Below, piece after piece: positions 8,453-20,082 of a DNA stretch of 36,948 nucleotides (its first letter is position 1; every line of letters starts with the position of its first letter). This DNA is from Enterobacterales bacterium (GTDB lineage: Bacteria > Pseudomonadota > Gammaproteobacteria > Enterobacterales > Enterobacteriaceae). The position numbers and the translations under genes were made by a program. The DNA lies in the NCBI GenBank assembly GCA_015654925.1, contig JAATFX010000019.1, positions 1 through 36,948 of the forward strand, written 5' to 3'. Below the pieces are notes generated by a model, which was given only the letters and a program-made list of their open reading frames with translations, searched no databases and had not been told where the DNA came from.

Positions 8453-9541
8453 TCAAGCACTTTCAGCAAAAGCAACGGGCTGTAATGCTTTATCGCCTAC
8501 ATAAATACGGGCGTTCTGCGCGCCAAGGTAAAAGCGATCGCCCCGCTGCGGAGGCGTATCGCCGCCGGGCAACACGACGCTTAGCGGCTCCTGGTGCCAG
8601 CCGACCGGCTGCACCAGCAACTGCCAGTAATGGCCGCGCGGGCTGATATCAATCACCTGTACCGGCAGCGGGCAGAGATCGCTGGCCTGGCTGCTGATTT
8701 CCATTTCCCAGGGACGCAGGAACAATTCCACTTTCCCCTGATGAATCGGCGCATAGTACAGCGGCCAATGATAAGCGCCGATATACAGCTGCGATCCGCG
8801 GATTTCACCCTCCAGCCGGTTTACTTCGCCCATGAACTCCAGTACGAAACGGCTGGCCGGCTCGCGCCAGACCTCGTGGGGCGTGCCCACCTGCTCAATA
8901 TTGCCCTGGCTCATCACCACCACCCGATCGGCCACTTCCATCGCTTCTTCCTGATCGTGGGTGACAAATACGCTGGTGAATTTCAGGTCTTCGTGCAGTT
9001 GGCGCAACCAGCGGCGCAATTCTTTACGCACCTGGGCGTCCAGGGCGCCAAAAGGCTCATCAAGCAGCAGGATCTCCGGCTCCACCGCCAGGGCGCGCGC
9101 CAACGCGACCCGCTGTTTCTGCCCGCCGGAAAGCTGGGAGGGGTAGCGGTTGGCCAGATGGCCGAGTTGCACCATTTCCAGCAGTTGGGCCACTTTTTGT
9201 TTAATCACCGCCGCGCGGGGGCGCTCGCGGCGCGGCAATACCGTCAGTCCGAAAGCAATATTATCCGCCACGGTCATATGGCGGAACAGCGCGTAGTGCT
9301 GGAAGACAAAGCCCACATGACGATCGCGGGCGTGGCGGTGGCTGACATCCTGGCCGCCAAAGCGCAAATGCCCGCTGTTGTGATGTTCCAGTCCGGCAAT
9401 AATGCGCAGCAGCGTGGTTTTACCCGACCCAGACGGCCCCAGCAGGGCCACCATCTCACCGGTGGCGATATCAAGGGAGATATCGTTCAACACTTTGGTA
9501 CGGTCGAAATATTTGCTGATATTGTCGATTTCGATACTCAT
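8453..9541 (-). CDS. cysA: Sulfate/thiosulfate import ATP-binding protein CysA
   Basis: CysA is the ATPase of the sulfate/thiosulfate ABC importer, acting on the cytoplasmic face with CysT and CysW. The 362-residue protein has Walker [10 protein letters not shown] near residue 35, the Q-loop FVFQHYALF, the signature [15 protein letters not shown], Walker [13 protein letters not shown] and the switch histidine in [12 protein letters not shown]-terminal regulatory domain follows from about residue 240. The open frame reaches further upstream, but [12 protein letters not shown] at 9541 is the family start. Its ATG overlaps the cysW stop by four bases (ATGA) and is preceded by GGGGGAG. Confidence 0.97.
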   Translation of the reverse strand: MSIEIDNISKYFDRTKVLNDISLDIATGEMVALLGPSGSGKTTLLRIIAGLEHHNSGHLRFGGQDVSHRHARDRHVGFVFQHYALFRHMTVADNIAFGLTVLPRRERPRAAVIKQKVAQLLEMVQLGHLANRYPSQLSGGQKQRVALARALAVEPEILLLDEPFGALDAQVRKELRRWLRQLHEDLKFTSVFVTHDQEEAMEVADRVVVMSQGNIEQVGTPHEVWREPASRFVLEFMGEVNRLEGEIRGSQLYIGAYHWPLYYAPIHQGKVELFLRPWEMEISSQASDLCPLPVQVIDISPRGHYWQLLVQPVGWHQEPLSVVLPGGDTPPQRGDRFYLGAQNARIYVGDKALQPVAFAESA

Positions 9542-10407
9542 TGCTGCTCCCCCTGTTGAAGGTGGGCCTGCTGGCGCGCCAGGCGCCATTGCAAACCGCT
9601 CTTCAAGAATAAAGTCACGATTGCCATCAGCGTCAGCAGCGCGGCGGCGGTAAACGCGCCGACGGTGTTGTAATCCTGATGCAATAATTCAACTTGCAAC
9701 GGCAACGTATAGGTTTCGCCGCGGATCGAGCCGGATACCACCGATACCGCGCCGAATTCGCCGATAGTGCGGGCATTGGTCAATATCACGCCGTATAACA
9801 GCGCCCAGCGGATATTGGGCAGCGTAACCCGGCGAAACATCTGCCAGCCCGAGGCGCCGAGCAATATCGCGGCTTCGTCCTCATCGCTGCCCTGGCTGAG
9901 CATCACCGGCACCAGTTCGCGCACCACAAACGGACAGGTAACAAATACGGTCACCAGCACCATGCCCGGCCAGGAAAACATCAGCTGGATATTATGCTGG
10001 TCCATCCAGCCGCCAAGCGGCCCGTTGGTGCCGTAAAACAGCAGGTACAGCAAACCGGCCACCACCGGCGAAACGGCAAACGGAATATCCATCAGGGTCA
10101 GCAGCAATTGCCGGCCGCGAAATTGAAACCGGGTCACCAGCCACGCCAGCAGGATACCGAACACCACATTGACCGGCACGGCGATTAACGCCACCAAAAC
10201 GGTCAGCCAAATGGCATGCAGCATGTCCGAGTCCTGCAGGTTGCGCCATACCGGGGCCAGCCCGTCCGCCAGGGCGGTGACAAAGATATAGCCCATGGGG
10301 ATCAGCAACAGCAGCACGGAAAGCAGGGCCCCCGCGCCGATCAGCAGCCATTTGGCCCAATCGATACTGGCGCGCTCGGCGCCGTTAAAAGCGCTTATGT
10401 CAGCCAT
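9538..10407 (-). CDS. cysW: Sulfate/thiosulfate ABC transporter permease CysW
   Basis: One of the two integral membrane subunits of the importer, 289 residues. Hydrophobic segments are visible near residues 20-48, 66-90, 100-125, 145-165, 200-220 and 250-270. The ABC permease EAA loop is seen as [23 protein letters not shown], which contacts CysA. It overlaps cysT by one base (TGATG) and cysA by four, so the subunits are translationally coupled. It is a paralogue of CysT, the partner permease. Confidence 0.97.
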   Translation of the reverse strand: MADISAFNGAERASIDWAKWLLIGAGALLSVLLLLIPMGYIFVTALADGLAPVWRNLQDSDMLHAIWLTVLVALIAVPVNVVFGILLAWLVTRFQFRGRQLLLTLMDIPFAVSPVVAGLLYLLFYGTNGPLGGWMDQHNIQLMFSWPGMVLVTVFVTCPFVVRELVPVMLSQGSDEDEAAILLGASGWQMFRRVTLPNIRWALLYGVILTNARTIGEFGAVSVVSGSIRGETYTLPLQVELLHQDYNTVGAFTAAALLTLMAIVTLFLKSGLQWRLARQQAHLQQGEQQ

Positions 10408-11243
10408 CAGTGACCTCCCACCCGCCGGCCGAAGCGCGACTGCAAAATATTAATGCCGAATAGCAGCAGCAGCGACGCCGCCAATATGACCGAGGCGATG
10501 GCGCTGGCGGCGGGATAATCAAACTCCTGCAAGCGGATGAAGATCATCAGCGAGGTCACTTCGGTTTTCCAGGCGATATTGCCGGCGATAAAAATCACCG
10601 CGCCGAACTCGCCCAGGCTGCGGGTAAACGATAAAGCGGTGCCGGCCAGCAGCGCGGGAGCCACTTCGGGCATCACGACCCGGCAAAACGACTGCCAGCG
10701 GCTGGCGCCCAGGGTTTGCGCGGCTTCTTCATATTCCGGCCCCAGTTCTTCAAGCACCGGCTGCACCGTGCGCACCACAAACGGAATACTGGTAAAGGCC
10801 ATCGCCACGGTAATGCCGAGCCAGGTATAGGATACCTTGATGCCGAACTGCGCCAGCCAGGCCCCGTACCAGCCGGTGGTGGAAAACAGCGTCGCCAGGG
10901 TCAGGCCCGCCACGGCGGTAGGCAACGCAAAGGGCAAATCCATCAGGCCGTCAAGCAGCCGGCGGCCGGGAAATTCATAACGCGTCAGTATCCAGGCCAT
11001 CAGCATGCCGAACGCGGCGTTGAACAGCGACGCGACGCCCGCCGACAGCAGCGTCACTTTATAGGCCGCCAGCAGTTGCGGGGCGGTAACGACCTGCCAG
11101 TATTGCTGCCAGGTCATTTGCGACAACTGCATGACCAGCGCGCTCAGCGGCAGCAATAAAATCAGGCAAACAAACAGCAGACTGCTGCCCAGGCTTAAAC
11201 CAAAGCCCGGCAGCACGCGTTTGCTTTGCAACGCCATCATCAT
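10407..11243 (-). CDS. cysT: Sulfate/thiosulfate ABC transporter permease CysT (CysU)
   Basis: The second permease subunit, 278 residues, begins with basic residues and [19 protein letters not shown], the usual CysT N-terminus. About six membrane segments are visible. The EAA loop is [24 protein letters not shown], and the C-terminus [11 protein letters not shown] matches E. coli CysT. Three consecutive ATG codons open the frame. The first overlaps the cysP stop (ATGA), and any of the three could be used without much change to the protein. Confidence 0.97.
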   Translation of the reverse strand: MMMALQSKRVLPGFGLSLGSSLLFVCLILLLPLSALVMQLSQMTWQQYWQVVTAPQLLAAYKVTLLSAGVASLFNAAFGMLMAWILTRYEFPGRRLLDGLMDLPFALPTAVAGLTLATLFSTTGWYGAWLAQFGIKVSYTWLGITVAMAFTSIPFVVRTVQPVLEELGPEYEEAAQTLGASRWQSFCRVVMPEVAPALLAGTALSFTRSLGEFGAVIFIAGNIAWKTEVTSLMIFIRLQEFDYPAASAIASVILAASLLLLFGINILQSRFGRRVGGH

Positions 11244-12262
11244 TGATGCCCCGCCGCGATTAATTTATCCAGTTCGCCGCCGTCGGCAAAATGGGTTTTC
11301 ATCGTCTGCGGCCAGCCGCCGAACCGATCTTCGACCTTGAACAGCTCGACCGCCGGGAACCGGGCTTTATCCGCCGTCATGATGGCCGGGTCATTCACCC
11401 GGTAATAAAAGCCGGCGATGGTTTTCCGCGCCGCCGGGCTATACAGATAGTTGAGATACTCCTTGGCCGCCGTCAGGGTGCCGTTTTTCTCGACGTTCTT
11501 ATCCACCCAGGCCACCGGGAACTCGGCCAGGATATTGACCTTGGGAATAATCACTTCATATTTATCGGCGCCGTACTGGTTGCGGATATTATTCACTTCC
11601 GACTCGAAGGAGATCAGCACATCGCCCTGTCCGCGTTCGGCAAAGGTGGTGGTCGCCCCGCGCCCGCCGGTATCGAATACTTCCACATTGCCGATGAATT
11701 TTTGCATCCAGGCGCGGGTCTTGGCGTCGTCGCCGCCGTCCGCCAGGCTGGTGGCGCCCCAGGCGGCCAGGTAAGCATAGCGGCCGTTGCCCGAGGTCTT
11801 CGGATTAGGAAAAACCAGTTTGACGTCGGCGCGCACCAAATCATCCCAGCCATGGATATTTTTCGGATTGCCCTTGCGCACCAGGAAACCCATGGTTGAG
11901 TAAAAAGGCGAGCTGTTATTGGGTAGCCGGCTCTGCCAGTCAGCGGGAATCAAATCGCCGCGATCGTGCAGGATCTGTACGTCGGTCACCTGATTATAGG
12001 TCACCACATCCGCCTTTAGCCCTTGCAGAATGGCCAGCGCCTGTTTGGACGATCCGGCATGGGATTGCTTAATGGTCAGCGGATCGCCGGGATGCTCCGT
12101 CTGCCATTGCTGGACAAACCCCGGATTCAGGGCGACAAACAGCTCCCGCGAAACGTCATAGGAACTGTTAAGCAGCTCGGTCGAGTGCGCCGTACCGCAA
12201 GCCAGCAATACCGCCGCTACGCAACCTTTGATTGCCCGGCTTGTCATCAGCGTTCGATTCAT
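11240..12262 (-). CDS. cysP: Thiosulfate-binding periplasmic protein CysP
   Basis: CysP is the periplasmic receptor that delivers thiosulfate (and sulfate) to CysTWA. The 340-residue protein has a Sec signal peptide (residues 1 to about 27, ending GTAHS before TELLNSSYD). The mature part keeps the family signatures [37 protein letters not shown] and [10 protein letters not shown]. It is the first gene of the cysPTWA unit, with its own promoter upstream. The paralogue Sbp has the same fold, but linkage to cysTWA supports CysP. Confidence 0.95.
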   Translation of the reverse strand: MNRTLMTSRAIKGCVAAVLLACGTAHSTELLNSSYDVSRELFVALNPGFVQQWQTEHPGDPLTIKQSHAGSSKQALAILQGLKADVVTYNQVTDVQILHDRGDLIPADWQSRLPNNSSPFYSTMGFLVRKGNPKNIHGWDDLVRADVKLVFPNPKTSGNGRYAYLAAWGATSLADGGDDAKTRAWMQKFIGNVEVFDTGGRGATTTFAERGQGDVLISFESEVNNIRNQYGADKYEVIIPKVNILAEFPVAWVDKNVEKNGTLTAAKEYLNYLYSPAARKTIAGFYYRVNDPAIMTADKARFPAVELFKVEDRFGGWPQTMKTHFADGGELDKLIAAGHQ

Positions 12263-12562
12263 TATTTTCCTTTGCTTGCGTTGCGAGAAGTCTGCTTATG
12301 GTTATACAGTTTATTTATAACTGCCCTATAACCTGTAACGGTTTTATATACCCTTTTGTGCTTTGAGAGCATCAAAAGCTATAAGCCCCGCGATGGCGCA
12401 CAACGTCAGGAGTTTGGCGGCTGGAAGAGGGTCGGCGATGCCCGCGGTAAGCCGCCCCCGGCCCGCGGATAATGCTCAACGGACCGGCGGCGGGGTAAAG
12501 GCTGAAGCGGCGCTCAGCTGGTGGCGCCGCGGTTTATTGCGTGGCTTTCTATTGTAGGGAAA
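12263..12562 (-). promoter_or_regulatory. cysP promoter region and yfeY-cysP intergenic space
   Basis: This 300-base gap holds no supported gene. Its cysP-proximal part is AT-rich. On the minus strand a TATAAC -10-like hexamer (plus 12301-12306) lies about 38 bases before the cysP ATG, and further AT-rich sequence to about 12360 is where CysB would be expected to bind by analogy with E. coli. The other half is GC-rich and includes an inverted repeat, GCGGCGC and GCGCCGC (about 12508-12533), which may be a weak stop signal after yfeY. Confidence 0.4.
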
Positions 12563-13153
12563 CTATTGCAGGGGAAGGGCGTGCCAGACGATTTTGCTGA
12601 CCTGCCAGCTTTTCAGGGTATCGTCGGCCGGCATCAGGGCTTCCGGACCGTGCCAAATGCCGGTGAAGACATAACTGACATGGGAGCTTTGCGGCGCGGC
12701 GCACACCACGGCCTCCCGATCGTCGCCGGTGCCGCGCTGGCATGCGCCAAAGGCTTTACTGTAGAGATCGCTGAATCCCGTGCCGATTTTCACGCCCCAT
12801 GCGCTGGCGACATCTTTATCGGTAACGTCCACACGCTGCACTTTACCCGCGGCGGGGCCATAAAAGGTCATTTTGATCTGGTCGTCTTTCAAGGCCTGGT
12901 AGAAGGCGACAATGCCCCCGTTTTGGGTTTCCATGCCGCTGCGCAGACGGTAACCTCCGCCCAGCGCCTGCTCAAGCGCTTCCTGGTTAAGCGGCGTGGC
13001 GGCGGTGACTTTGCCGACGCCGGCGTCGCTTACCGTGGCCTCGCTGCCGAACCAATTCAACGGCGACAGGCTCGACCACGAAAAATGGGACAGGGTCGAG
13101 CAGCCTGCCAATAGAATAGGTAGCCCGATGACTAACGGACGCAGCTGCTTCAT
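12563..13153 (-). CDS. yfeY: RpoE-regulated lipoprotein YfeY (DUF1131)
   Basis: A 196-residue predicted lipoprotein. The signal peptide ends with the lipobox LLAGC, so Cys18 would be acylated. The mature region resembles E. coli YfeY throughout: WNWFGS-like segment, GVGKVTAATPLN, YRLRSGM, GVKIGTGFSDLYSKAFGAC, SYVFTGIWHGPE and DDTLKSWQVSKIVW. The function is unknown; E. coli yfeY belongs to the sigma-E envelope-stress regulon. The start has AAGGAG and follows a sigma-E-like promoter (separate entry). It sits between cysP and ypeA, close to its place in E. coli. Confidence 0.93.
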   Translation of the reverse strand: MKQLRPLVIGLPILLAGCSTLSHFSWSSLSPLNWFGSEATVSDAGVGKVTAATPLNQEALEQALGGGYRLRSGMETQNGGIVAFYQALKDDQIKMTFYGPAAGKVQRVDVTDKDVASAWGVKIGTGFSDLYSKAFGACQRGTGDDREAVVCAAPQSSHVSYVFTGIWHGPEALMPADDTLKSWQVSKIVWHALPLQ

Positions 13154-13194
13154 ATGTGCTCCTTGATTGATAAATTTGCCTTACGCTTGGGCTA

Positions 13195-13222
13195 TTGGAT
13201 ACCGCCGCGGCCTAAAAGTGCC
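13195..13222 (-). promoter_or_regulatory. Sigma-E-like promoter of yfeY
   Basis: On the minus strand GGCACTT (13216-13222) matches the sigma-E -35 consensus GGAACTT at six of seven positions, followed after 16 bases by TCCAA (13195-13199), close to the -10. The -10 is about 42 bases before the yfeY ATG. E. coli yfeY is known to be sigma-E controlled, which supports the assignment. Confidence 0.5.
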
Positions 13223-13425
13223 ATTCCTTTTTTCTCCGGCCCGCCGATTCGCCCCCAGACGCCGCGAATTCGCAAATCATGGCCGCTGTGCCATGCTTAT
13301 TAATGGGTGGCATACATCATCCATTTACGCCCCCGCGGCGGCCGATAATGACAAGATGTCAGGAACTTACCCTACCCGCCGCGCCGCTGCGTGACAAGGC
13401 GGGTTAAATCAAAGGAGAGCAATTA

Positions 13426-13833
13426 ATGAAAACCAAGACCATCGCTGCACTGTTCGCCTGCACCGCCTTTGCGTTATGCAGCCTGCCGGCGTTGTCCCAG
13501 CCCGGCGGATTTCACGGCGACGAGCCGCCCCCGCCCCCCAGCAAGCAGCAAAGCGGTTTCAAAGGCTCCGACGATGCCAAGCAAACCACCGTTGAGCAGG
13601 CCAAACGGATGAAAGATGACACCTGGGTCACCCTGCAGGGAAATATCGAGAAAAAAATCGGCGATGACCGCTACCAGTTTCGCGATCATACCGGCACCAT
13701 CGAGATTGAAGTGGAGAACAAGGCATGGAACGGCCAGGATGTGTCGCCCAAGGATTTGGTGGTCATCAGCGGCGAACTGGATAAAGATCGGCACGGCGAT
13801 AAAGTAGACGTCAAGCATCTGCTGAAGCAGTAG
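13426..13833 (+). CDS. YgiW/YdeI-family periplasmic OB-fold stress protein
   Basis: A 135-residue secreted protein of the bacterial OB-fold (BOF) family. A Sec signal peptide runs to about residue 24 (PALS before QPGGF). A low-complexity stretch with five consecutive prolines (GDEPPPPPSKQQSGFKG, about residues 31-47) follows, then the OB-fold domain with TTVEQAKRMKDDTWVTLQGNI, YQFRDHTGTIEIEVENKAWNG and KDLVVISGELDKD. The family includes YgiW (VisP) and YdeI, linked to stress tolerance and small-ligand binding in the periplasm. The ribosome binding site AAGGAGAGC is strong. It is divergent from yfeY and is not found here in E. coli. The proline-rich linker is longer than I recall for YgiW. Confidence 0.85.
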   Translation: MKTKTIAALFACTAFALCSLPALSQPGGFHGDEPPPPPSKQQSGFKGSDDAKQTTVEQAKRMKDDTWVTLQGNIEKKIGDDRYQFRDHTGTIEIEVENKAWNGQDVSPKDLVVISGELDKDRHGDKVDVKHLLKQ

Positions 13834-13835
13834 CC

Positions 13836-13867
13836 CGGCCGGGGCCGGCGCGGCGCCCGGCCCCGCG
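13836..13867. terminator. GC-rich hairpin between converging genes (possible terminator)
   Basis: GCCGGGGCCGG and CCGGCCCCG arms form a very GC-rich stem between the stops of the YgiW-like gene and ypeA. No T-run follows on either strand, so efficiency as an intrinsic terminator is doubtful. Confidence 0.4.
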
Positions 13868-13870
13868 CGA

Positions 13871-14296
13871 TCAGTACTCCTGATCCTCTATCAACCGTTT
13901 GCCCAGGGTCACGCTGTCGCCCAATTCGTACTCCAGCTTTTCATACATGCCGATCACCGCCTCGTTGTCCTCGCGCACCATCAGGTTGATTTTCGGGCAG
14001 CCGCGCGCAATAAGTTTTTTCTCCAGGCGGCTGATCAGCGCGTTGGCGATGCCGCGTCCGCGGTAATCCGGATGTACGCCCAGATAATAGGCCGAGCCGC
14101 GGTGCCCGTCGTAACCGCCCATAATGGAACCGACCAGCGCGCCGGATACCTCGGCCACCAGAAACAGGTCGGCGCCGCAATTGAGTTTACGCTCGATATC
14201 CATTTCCGGATCGTTCCAGGGACGCAATAAATCGCAGCGCTCCCAGAGCGTGATAACCTCTTCGAAATCATCTTGACGAAATACACGGATTTCCAT
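13871..14296 (-). CDS. ypeA: GNAT-family N-acetyltransferase YpeA
   Basis: A 141-residue GNAT enzyme that should transfer acetyl from acetyl-CoA to an unknown acceptor. It is almost collinear with E. coli Ype[30 protein letters not shown] at the start and the acetyl-CoA loop [14 protein letters not shown] in the middle. The frame continues upstream to a TTG at 14317, but MEIRVF at 14296, preceded by GGCGGT, is the family start. It is converging with the YgiW-like gene and divergent from amiA, as in E. coli. Confidence 0.95.
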   Translation of the reverse strand: MEIRVFRQDDFEEVITLWERCDLLRPWNDPEMDIERKLNCGADLFLVAEVSGALVGSIMGGYDGHRGSAYYLGVHPDYRGRGIANALISRLEKKLIARGCPKINLMVREDNEAVIGMYEKLEYELGDSVTLGKRLIEDQEY

Positions 14297-14547
14297 AGTT
14301 GACCGCCGTAATTTCAAGCAAATGGACCTAATGGCTTGATTATCGCGTTATTTACCGCGAAGGCAAATAACATCGTGAGCATAACGGGCATTTCTTGCCG
14401 ATTTTGATCGCCAGCGGGGCCAAGCGCGCGCCCGGCTAATGTATTGCGCGGGTAATAGATGGAAATAGTTACCCGATCGCCCCCAGGGGAATAGTATGTT
14501 ATACCCTAACCATTGCCGCCACTTTTGAGCGATCGGTTCGTTTTGCC

Positions 14548-15429
14548 ATGGATATAAAAAATTTTACGCTAGTGTCGCCCCTTACCGCGTTGCAAACCCG
14601 TCGCCAGATGCTGCTCTCCTGCCTGGCCGTGGCGGCTATCGCCAGTCGGCCGGGGTTTGCCGCCGGCGCCCTGCTGCCGGCCAGCCAGGGGGGCCCCAAG
14701 CCCGCCGGCGGTCCGCATTGCGTGATGATCGACCCCGGCCACGGCGGCATCGATCCGGGCGCCATCGGCCATCAGGGCGTCAAGGAAAAACATGTGGTGC
14801 TGGCGATCGCCAATAAAGTACGGGCCAACCTGGCGCAGCATGCCCATATCCAGACCCGCCTGACGCGCGAGCAGGACGAGTTTATTCCGCTGTTTCGCCG
14901 GGTGGAACTGGCGCACCAGCATCAGGCGGACCTGTTCGTGTCGATTCATGCCGATGGTTTTACCAGCCCGAGCGCCGCCGGCGCGTCGGTCTTCGCGCTG
15001 TCCAATCGCGGCGCCAGCAGCGCCATGGCCGGCTATTTGTCCCAAAAAGAGAACGCGGCCGACGACGTGGCCGGGGGCAAATACAAGGAACAGGATAATT
15101 ATCTACAGCAGGTGTTGTTCGATCTGGTCCAGACCGATACCATCCGCAATAGCCTGACGCTGGGCCGCCATTTACTCAACCATATCAGGCCGGTGCACCA
15201 GCTACACAGCCAGCATACCGAGCAGGCGGCGTTCGCGGTGCTGAAATCCGCGTCGATTCCGTCGGTGTTGGTGGAAACCTCCTTTATAACCAATCATCAG
15301 GAGGAGCAGTTGCTGGAAACCTCGGCGTTCCAGGATCGCATTGCGCTGGCCATCAGCAACGGCATTGTTGATTTCTTCGCCTATTTCGACGCCCACCAGC
15401 TGCGCGCCGGCTCCGCCGCGCACCGCTGA
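14548..15429 (+). CDS. amiA: N-acetylmuramoyl-L-alanine amidase AmiA
   Basis: AmiA cleaves the amide bond between N-acetylmuramic acid and the stem peptide during daughter-cell separation in the periplasm. The 293-residue protein begins with a twin-arginine signal (TRRQMLLSCLAVAAIA, arginines at 18-19), as expected for AmiA and AmiC. The Amidase_3 domain has zinc ligands H65 in DPGHGG, E80 in GVKEKH and H134 in SIHADG, with catalytic E243 in LVETSF. The AmiA-specific segment FALSNRGASSAMA is present. The ribosome binding site is weak, so the exact start is less certain. It is followed by hemF, as in E. coli. Confidence 0.96.
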   Translation: MDIKNFTLVSPLTALQTRRQMLLSCLAVAAIASRPGFAAGALLPASQGGPKPAGGPHCVMIDPGHGGIDPGAIGHQGVKEKHVVLAIANKVRANLAQHAHIQTRLTREQDEFIPLFRRVELAHQHQADLFVSIHADGFTSPSAAGASVFALSNRGASSAMAGYLSQKENAADDVAGGKYKEQDNYLQQVLFDLVQTDTIRNSLTLGRHLLNHIRPVHQLHSQHTEQAAFAVLKSASIPSVLVETSFITNHQEEQLLETSAFQDRIALAISNGIVDFFAYFDAHQLRAGSAAHR

Positions 15430-15529
15430 AGGTCCGCGCCGGTTGGTCGCGGACCGCCGGCGGGTTATACTGTCTCGCTCTGATATCTCCTGCGTCCGAT
15501 ATTCACGCGCGGCGCCCGATCAACCATGA

Positions 15530-16461
<932 letters not shown>

Positions 16462-16462
<1 letters not shown>

Positions 16463-16914
16463 TGGCGATTTGGGTTGATGCGGATGCCTGCCCCAAAGTT
16501 ATCAAAGAGATTTTATTTCGCGCCGCGCAGCGCCAATCGATTCAGGTGACGCTGGTGGCGAATCAAACGCTGGCGGTGCCGCCGTCGCCGTTTATCCGCA
16601 CCCTGCGCGTAGGCGCCGGATTCGACGTGGCCGATAATGAAATCGTCCGCCGGGTCGGCCCGGGCGATTTGGTGATCACCGCTGATATCCCGCTGGCGGC
16701 GGAAGTGCTGGAAAAAGGCGCGGTGGCGCTTAATCCGCGCGGCGAGCTGTATCGGCCGGAGACGATTCGCGAGCGACTGACCATGCGCGACTTTATGGAT
16801 ACCCTGCGCGCCAGCGGCATCCAGACCGGCGGTCCGCCGCCGCTGAGCCAGCGCGAGCGCCAGGAGTTCGCCCGCGAGCTGGACCGCTGGCTACAACAGC
16901 AGGCTAAAGCCTGA
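16462..16914 (+). CDS. yaiI: UPF0178 family protein YaiI
   Basis: A 150-residue protein of the YaiI/YqxD family, of unknown biochemical role; the fold is thought to be PIN/NYN nuclease-like. The N-terminus [16 protein letters not shown] carries the conserved acidic residues, followed by [24 protein letters not shown] and LNPRGE, then [25 protein letters not shown]. The frame extends eight residues upstream into hemF, but the ATG at 16462 gives the usual N-terminus and sits behind GGAGAGAAC. In E. coli yaiI lies elsewhere; here it is coupled to hemF by a one-base overlap. Confidence 0.92.
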
Positions 16915-17066
16915 TGCGCCCCAGGGGGAATATGGGCCGGCATCGATTTTGACCATCATAATAATCAGAAAAAGCGTATTTCATTCTGCGTCTTGTTGAG
17001 GCAGTGTTATTCTTAAGTTAATGGTAACTTTTTCTTGGTGTCGTGTTTCCTTCATGGAGTTGAGAA

Positions 17067-18017
17067 ATGAATCAGTTAGAAGCTTTAAAACAGTTTACTA
17101 CCGTCGTGGCCGACAGCGGCGATATTGAGTCGATCCGCCATTACACGCCGCAGGATGCCACCACCAACCCGTCGCTGATTCTCAAGGCCGCCAGCCTGAC
17201 CGCTTATCAGCCGCTGTTCGAAGACGCGCTGGCCTATGCCCGCAAGCAGGGCGGCAACCGCGAAACCCAGATCATCAATGCCAGCGACAAGCTGGCGGTG
17301 AATATCGGCGTGGAGATCCTCAAAAGCGTCCCCGGCCGCGTCTCCACCGAAGTGGATGCCCGCCTGTCCTTTGATCGCGGCATGTGCGTGGCCAAGGCGC
17401 GTAAACTGGTTGGCCTCTATCAGGAACAAGGCATCGACAAGTCCCGCATTCTGATCAAACTGGCATCCACCTGGGAAGGAATCAAAGCGGCGGAAGAGTT
17501 GGAGCGTGAAGGCATCAACTGCAACCTGACCCTGTTGTTCTCCTTCGCCCAGGCCCGCGCCTGCGCCGAAGCCGGGGTCTATCTGATTTCGCCTTTCGTT
17601 GGCCGTATTTATGACTGGTACAATCAGCGTAAGCCAATGAATCCCTATGATGTAGAGCAGGATCCGGGCGTGAAGTCGGTCCGCGCCATCTATGATTACT
17701 ACAAACAGCATCGCTACCAGACGGTGATCATGGGCGCCAGCTTCCGTAAAACCGAGCAAATCCTGGCCCTGGCCGGCTGCGATCGCCTGACCATTTCCCC
17801 GAATCTGCTGGAAGAACTGCATAACAGCGAAGAATCTGTCGAACGCAAGCTTTCCCCTTCCACCGAAGGATATCACCAGCCGGCGCCGCTGTCGGAACCC
17901 GAATTCCGCTGGGAACACAACCAGGACCCGATGGCCGTTGATAAGCTGGCCGAAGGTATCCGTCAGTTTGCGGTGGACCAGCAGAGCCTGGAAGATCTTC
18001 TTTCGGCAAAACTGTAA
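17067..18017 (+). CDS. talA: Transaldolase A
   Basis: Transaldolase moves a dihydroxyacetone unit between sugar phosphates in the non-oxidative pentose phosphate pathway. The 316-residue length equals TalA. The Schiff-base lysine is K131 in [13 protein letters not shown], with DATTNPSLI near residue 30, [11 protein letters not shown] near 93 and [19 protein letters not shown] near 155. The ribosome binding site TGGAG lies ten bases before ATG. The symbol talA rather than talB is chosen because it sits directly before a transketolase gene in the nudK-acrD neighbourhood, matching talA-tktB of E. coli. Confidence 0.95.
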   Translation: MNQLEALKQFTTVVADSGDIESIRHYTPQDATTNPSLILKAASLTAYQPLFEDALAYARKQGGNRETQIINASDKLAVNIGVEILKSVPGRVSTEVDARLSFDRGMCVAKARKLVGLYQEQGIDKSRILIKLASTWEGIKAAEELEREGINCNLTLLFSFAQARACAEAGVYLISPFVGRIYDWYNQRKPMNPYDVEQDPGVKSVRAIYDYYKQHRYQTVIMGASFRKTEQILALAGCDRLTISPNLLEELHNSEESVERKLSPSTEGYHQPAPLSEPEFRWEHNQDPMAVDKLAEGIRQFAVDQQSLEDLLSAKL

Positions 18018-18032
18018 TCTTTGGAGCCTTCA

Positions 18033-20027
18033 ATGACCTCTCGTAAAGTGCTTGCCAATGCCATCCGTGCGTTAAGCATGGATGCTGTCCAAAAAGCCAA
18101 TTCCGGCCATCCCGGTGCCCCGATGGGCATGGCGGATATCGCCGAAGTGCTGTGGCGCGATTATCTGGTGCATAACCCATCCAATCCGAAATGGATGGAT
18201 CGCGACCGGTTTATCCTGTCCAACGGTCACGGTTCGATGCTGCTTTACAGCTTGCTGCATCTCACCGGCTATAACCTGCCGATCTCCGAGCTGAAAAATT
18301 TCCGCCAGCTGCATTCAAAAACCCCGGGCCACCCTGAGTACGGTTATACCGACGGTGTGGAAACCACCACCGGCCCCTTGGGCCAGGGCATCGCCAATGC
18401 GGTGGGTATCGCCATCGCCGAACGAACCCTGGCGGCGCAGTTCAATCGTCCGGGCCATGACATCGTCGATCACCATACCTATGTGTTTTTAGGCGACGGC
18501 TGCATGATGGAAGGCATCTCCCACGAAGTTTGCTCCCTGGCCGGCACCATGAAGCTGGGCAAACTGGTGGCCTTTTACGATGACAACGGCATCTCCATCG
18601 ACGGCCATGTGGAAGGCTGGTTCAGCGACGACACCGCCGGGCGTTTTGAAGCCTACGGCTGGCACGTGGTGCGCGACGTGGACGGCCATGACAGCGAAGC
18701 CATCAAAGCCGCCATTGAAGAAGCGCGCACCGTTACCGATCGCCCTTCCCTGCTGCTGTGTAAAACGGTAATCGCCTTCGGGTCGCCGAATAAAGCCGGC
18801 ACCCACGGCGCGCACGGCGCACCGCTGGGCAATGACGAAATCGCCGCCACCCGTAAGCAATTGGGCTGGAACGAGCCGCCGTTTGTGATCCCGCAAGAAG
18901 TCTATGACGGCTGGGACGCCAAACGGGCCGGTGCCGAACGCGAGGCCGCCTGGAACGAGAAATTCGCGGCTTATGAACACGCCTTCCCGGAGCTGGCGGC
19001 GGAGTTCAAACGCCGCACCACCGGCAAGTTGCCTGACGGCTGGCAGCAGCAGAGCCAGGCCTATATCGAAAAGCTGCAGGCCAACCCGGCGAATATCGCC
19101 AGCCGTAAAGCCTCGCAAAATGCCCTGGAAGCCTATGGGCCGCTGTTGCCGGAACTGCTGGGCGGCTCCGCCGACCTGGCGCCCAGCAACCTGACCATCT
19201 GGTCGAAATCCGTCTCCATCGCCGACGACGCATCGGGCAACTATATCCATTACGGCGTGCGCGAGTTCGGTATGACCGCCATCGCCAACGGTATTGCCCA
19301 TCACGGCGGTTTTGTGCCGTATACCGCCACCTTCCTGATGTTCGTCGAGTATGCCCGCAACGCGGTACGCATGGCGGCGCTGATGAAAGCCCGGCAGATC
19401 ATGGTGTATACCCATGACTCCATCGGCCTGGGCGAGGACGGCCCGACGCACCAGCCGGTCGAACAGCTGGCCAGCCTGCGGCTGACGCCGAATATGAGCA
19501 CCTGGCGCCCGTGCGATCAGGTGGAGTCCGCCGTGGCCTGGCAGCAGGCCATCGAGCGCCACGACGGCCCTACCGCGCTGATCCTTTCGCGCCAGAACCT
19601 GGCGCAGCAGGATCGTACGCCGCAGCAGTTGGCGGATATCGCCCGCGGCGGTTATATCCTCAAGGATGCCGACGGACAGCCGGAGCTGATTATCATCGCC
19701 ACCGGTTCGGAAGTGGAGCTGGCGGTAGCCGCCTGGGAAAAACTGACCGGCGAAGGCCGCAAGGTCCGGGTCGTCTCCCTGCCGTCCACCGACGTATTCG
19801 ATGCGCAGGACGCGGCCTATCGCGAAGCCGTGCTGCCCCATGGGGTTGCGGCGCGCCTGGCCATTGAAGCGGGTATCGCCGATTATTGGTACAAATATGT
19901 CGGCCTGAACGGCGCCATCGTCGGCATGACCACCTTCGGCGAATCGGCTCCTGCCGAAGAGCTGTTCAAAGTGTTCGGTTTTACCATTGAAAACGTGCTG
20001 GATAAAGCGCGCGGCTTGCTGAAATAA
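18033..20027 (+). CDS. tkt: Transketolase
   Basis: Transketolase is the thiamine-diphosphate enzyme of the pentose phosphate pathway, transferring two-carbon units between sugar phosphates. The 664-residue protein has [16 protein letters not shown] near residue 26, [15 protein letters not shown] near 64, the ThDP-binding [12 protein letters not shown] (about 154-165), the KASQNAL pyrimidine-domain start, the catalytic glutamate in [11 protein letters not shown] and [15 protein letters not shown]. The frame runs to a TTG at 18021, but ATG 18033 gives the family N-terminus [18 protein letters not shown] and has TTGGAGCC as ribosome binding site. It begins 15 bases after talA. Position suggests tktB, but sequence alone does not separate tktA from tktB. 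Confidence 0.96.
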   Translation: MTSRKVLANAIRALSMDAVQKANSGHPGAPMGMADIAEVLWRDYLVHNPSNPKWMDRDRFILSNGHGSMLLYSLLHLTGYNLPISELKNFRQLHSKTPGHPEYGYTDGVETTTGPLGQGIANAVGIAIAERTLAAQFNRPGHDIVDHHTYVFLGDGCMMEGISHEVCSLAGTMKLGKLVAFYDDNGISIDGHVEGWFSDDTAGRFEAYGWHVVRDVDGHDSEAIKAAIEEARTVTDRPSLLLCKTVIAFGSPNKAGTHGAHGAPLGNDEIAATRKQLGWNEPPFVIPQEVYDGWDAKRAGAEREAAWNEKFAAYEHAFPELAAEFKRRTTGKLPDGWQQQSQAYIEKLQANPANIASRKASQNALEAYGPLLPELLGGSADLAPSNLTIWSKSVSIADDASGNYIHYGVREFGMTAIANGIAHHGGFVPYTATFLMFVEYARNAVRMAALMKARQIMVYTHDSIGLGEDGPTHQPVEQLASLRLTPNMSTWRPCDQVESAVAWQQAIERHDGPTALILSRQNLAQQDRTPQQLADIARGGYILKDADGQPELIIIATGSEVELAVAAWEKLTGEGRKVRVVSLPSTDVFDAQDAAYREAVLPHGVAARLAIEAGIADYWYKYVGLNGAIVGMTTFGESAPAEELFKVFGFTIENVLDKARGLLK

Positions 20028-20049
20028 GCCCGCGTTAGCAGTGAATTAA

Positions 20050-20082
20050 TGCCGGCCGGTTAACCCCGGCCGGCATTTTTTT
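20050..20082. terminator. Rho-independent terminator after transketolase
   Basis: GCCGGCCGG and CCGGCCGGC form a perfect stem followed by seven Ts. The T-tract runs into the stop codon of the converging antirepressor gene, so the same hairpin lies within bases of both gene ends. Confidence 0.85.
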
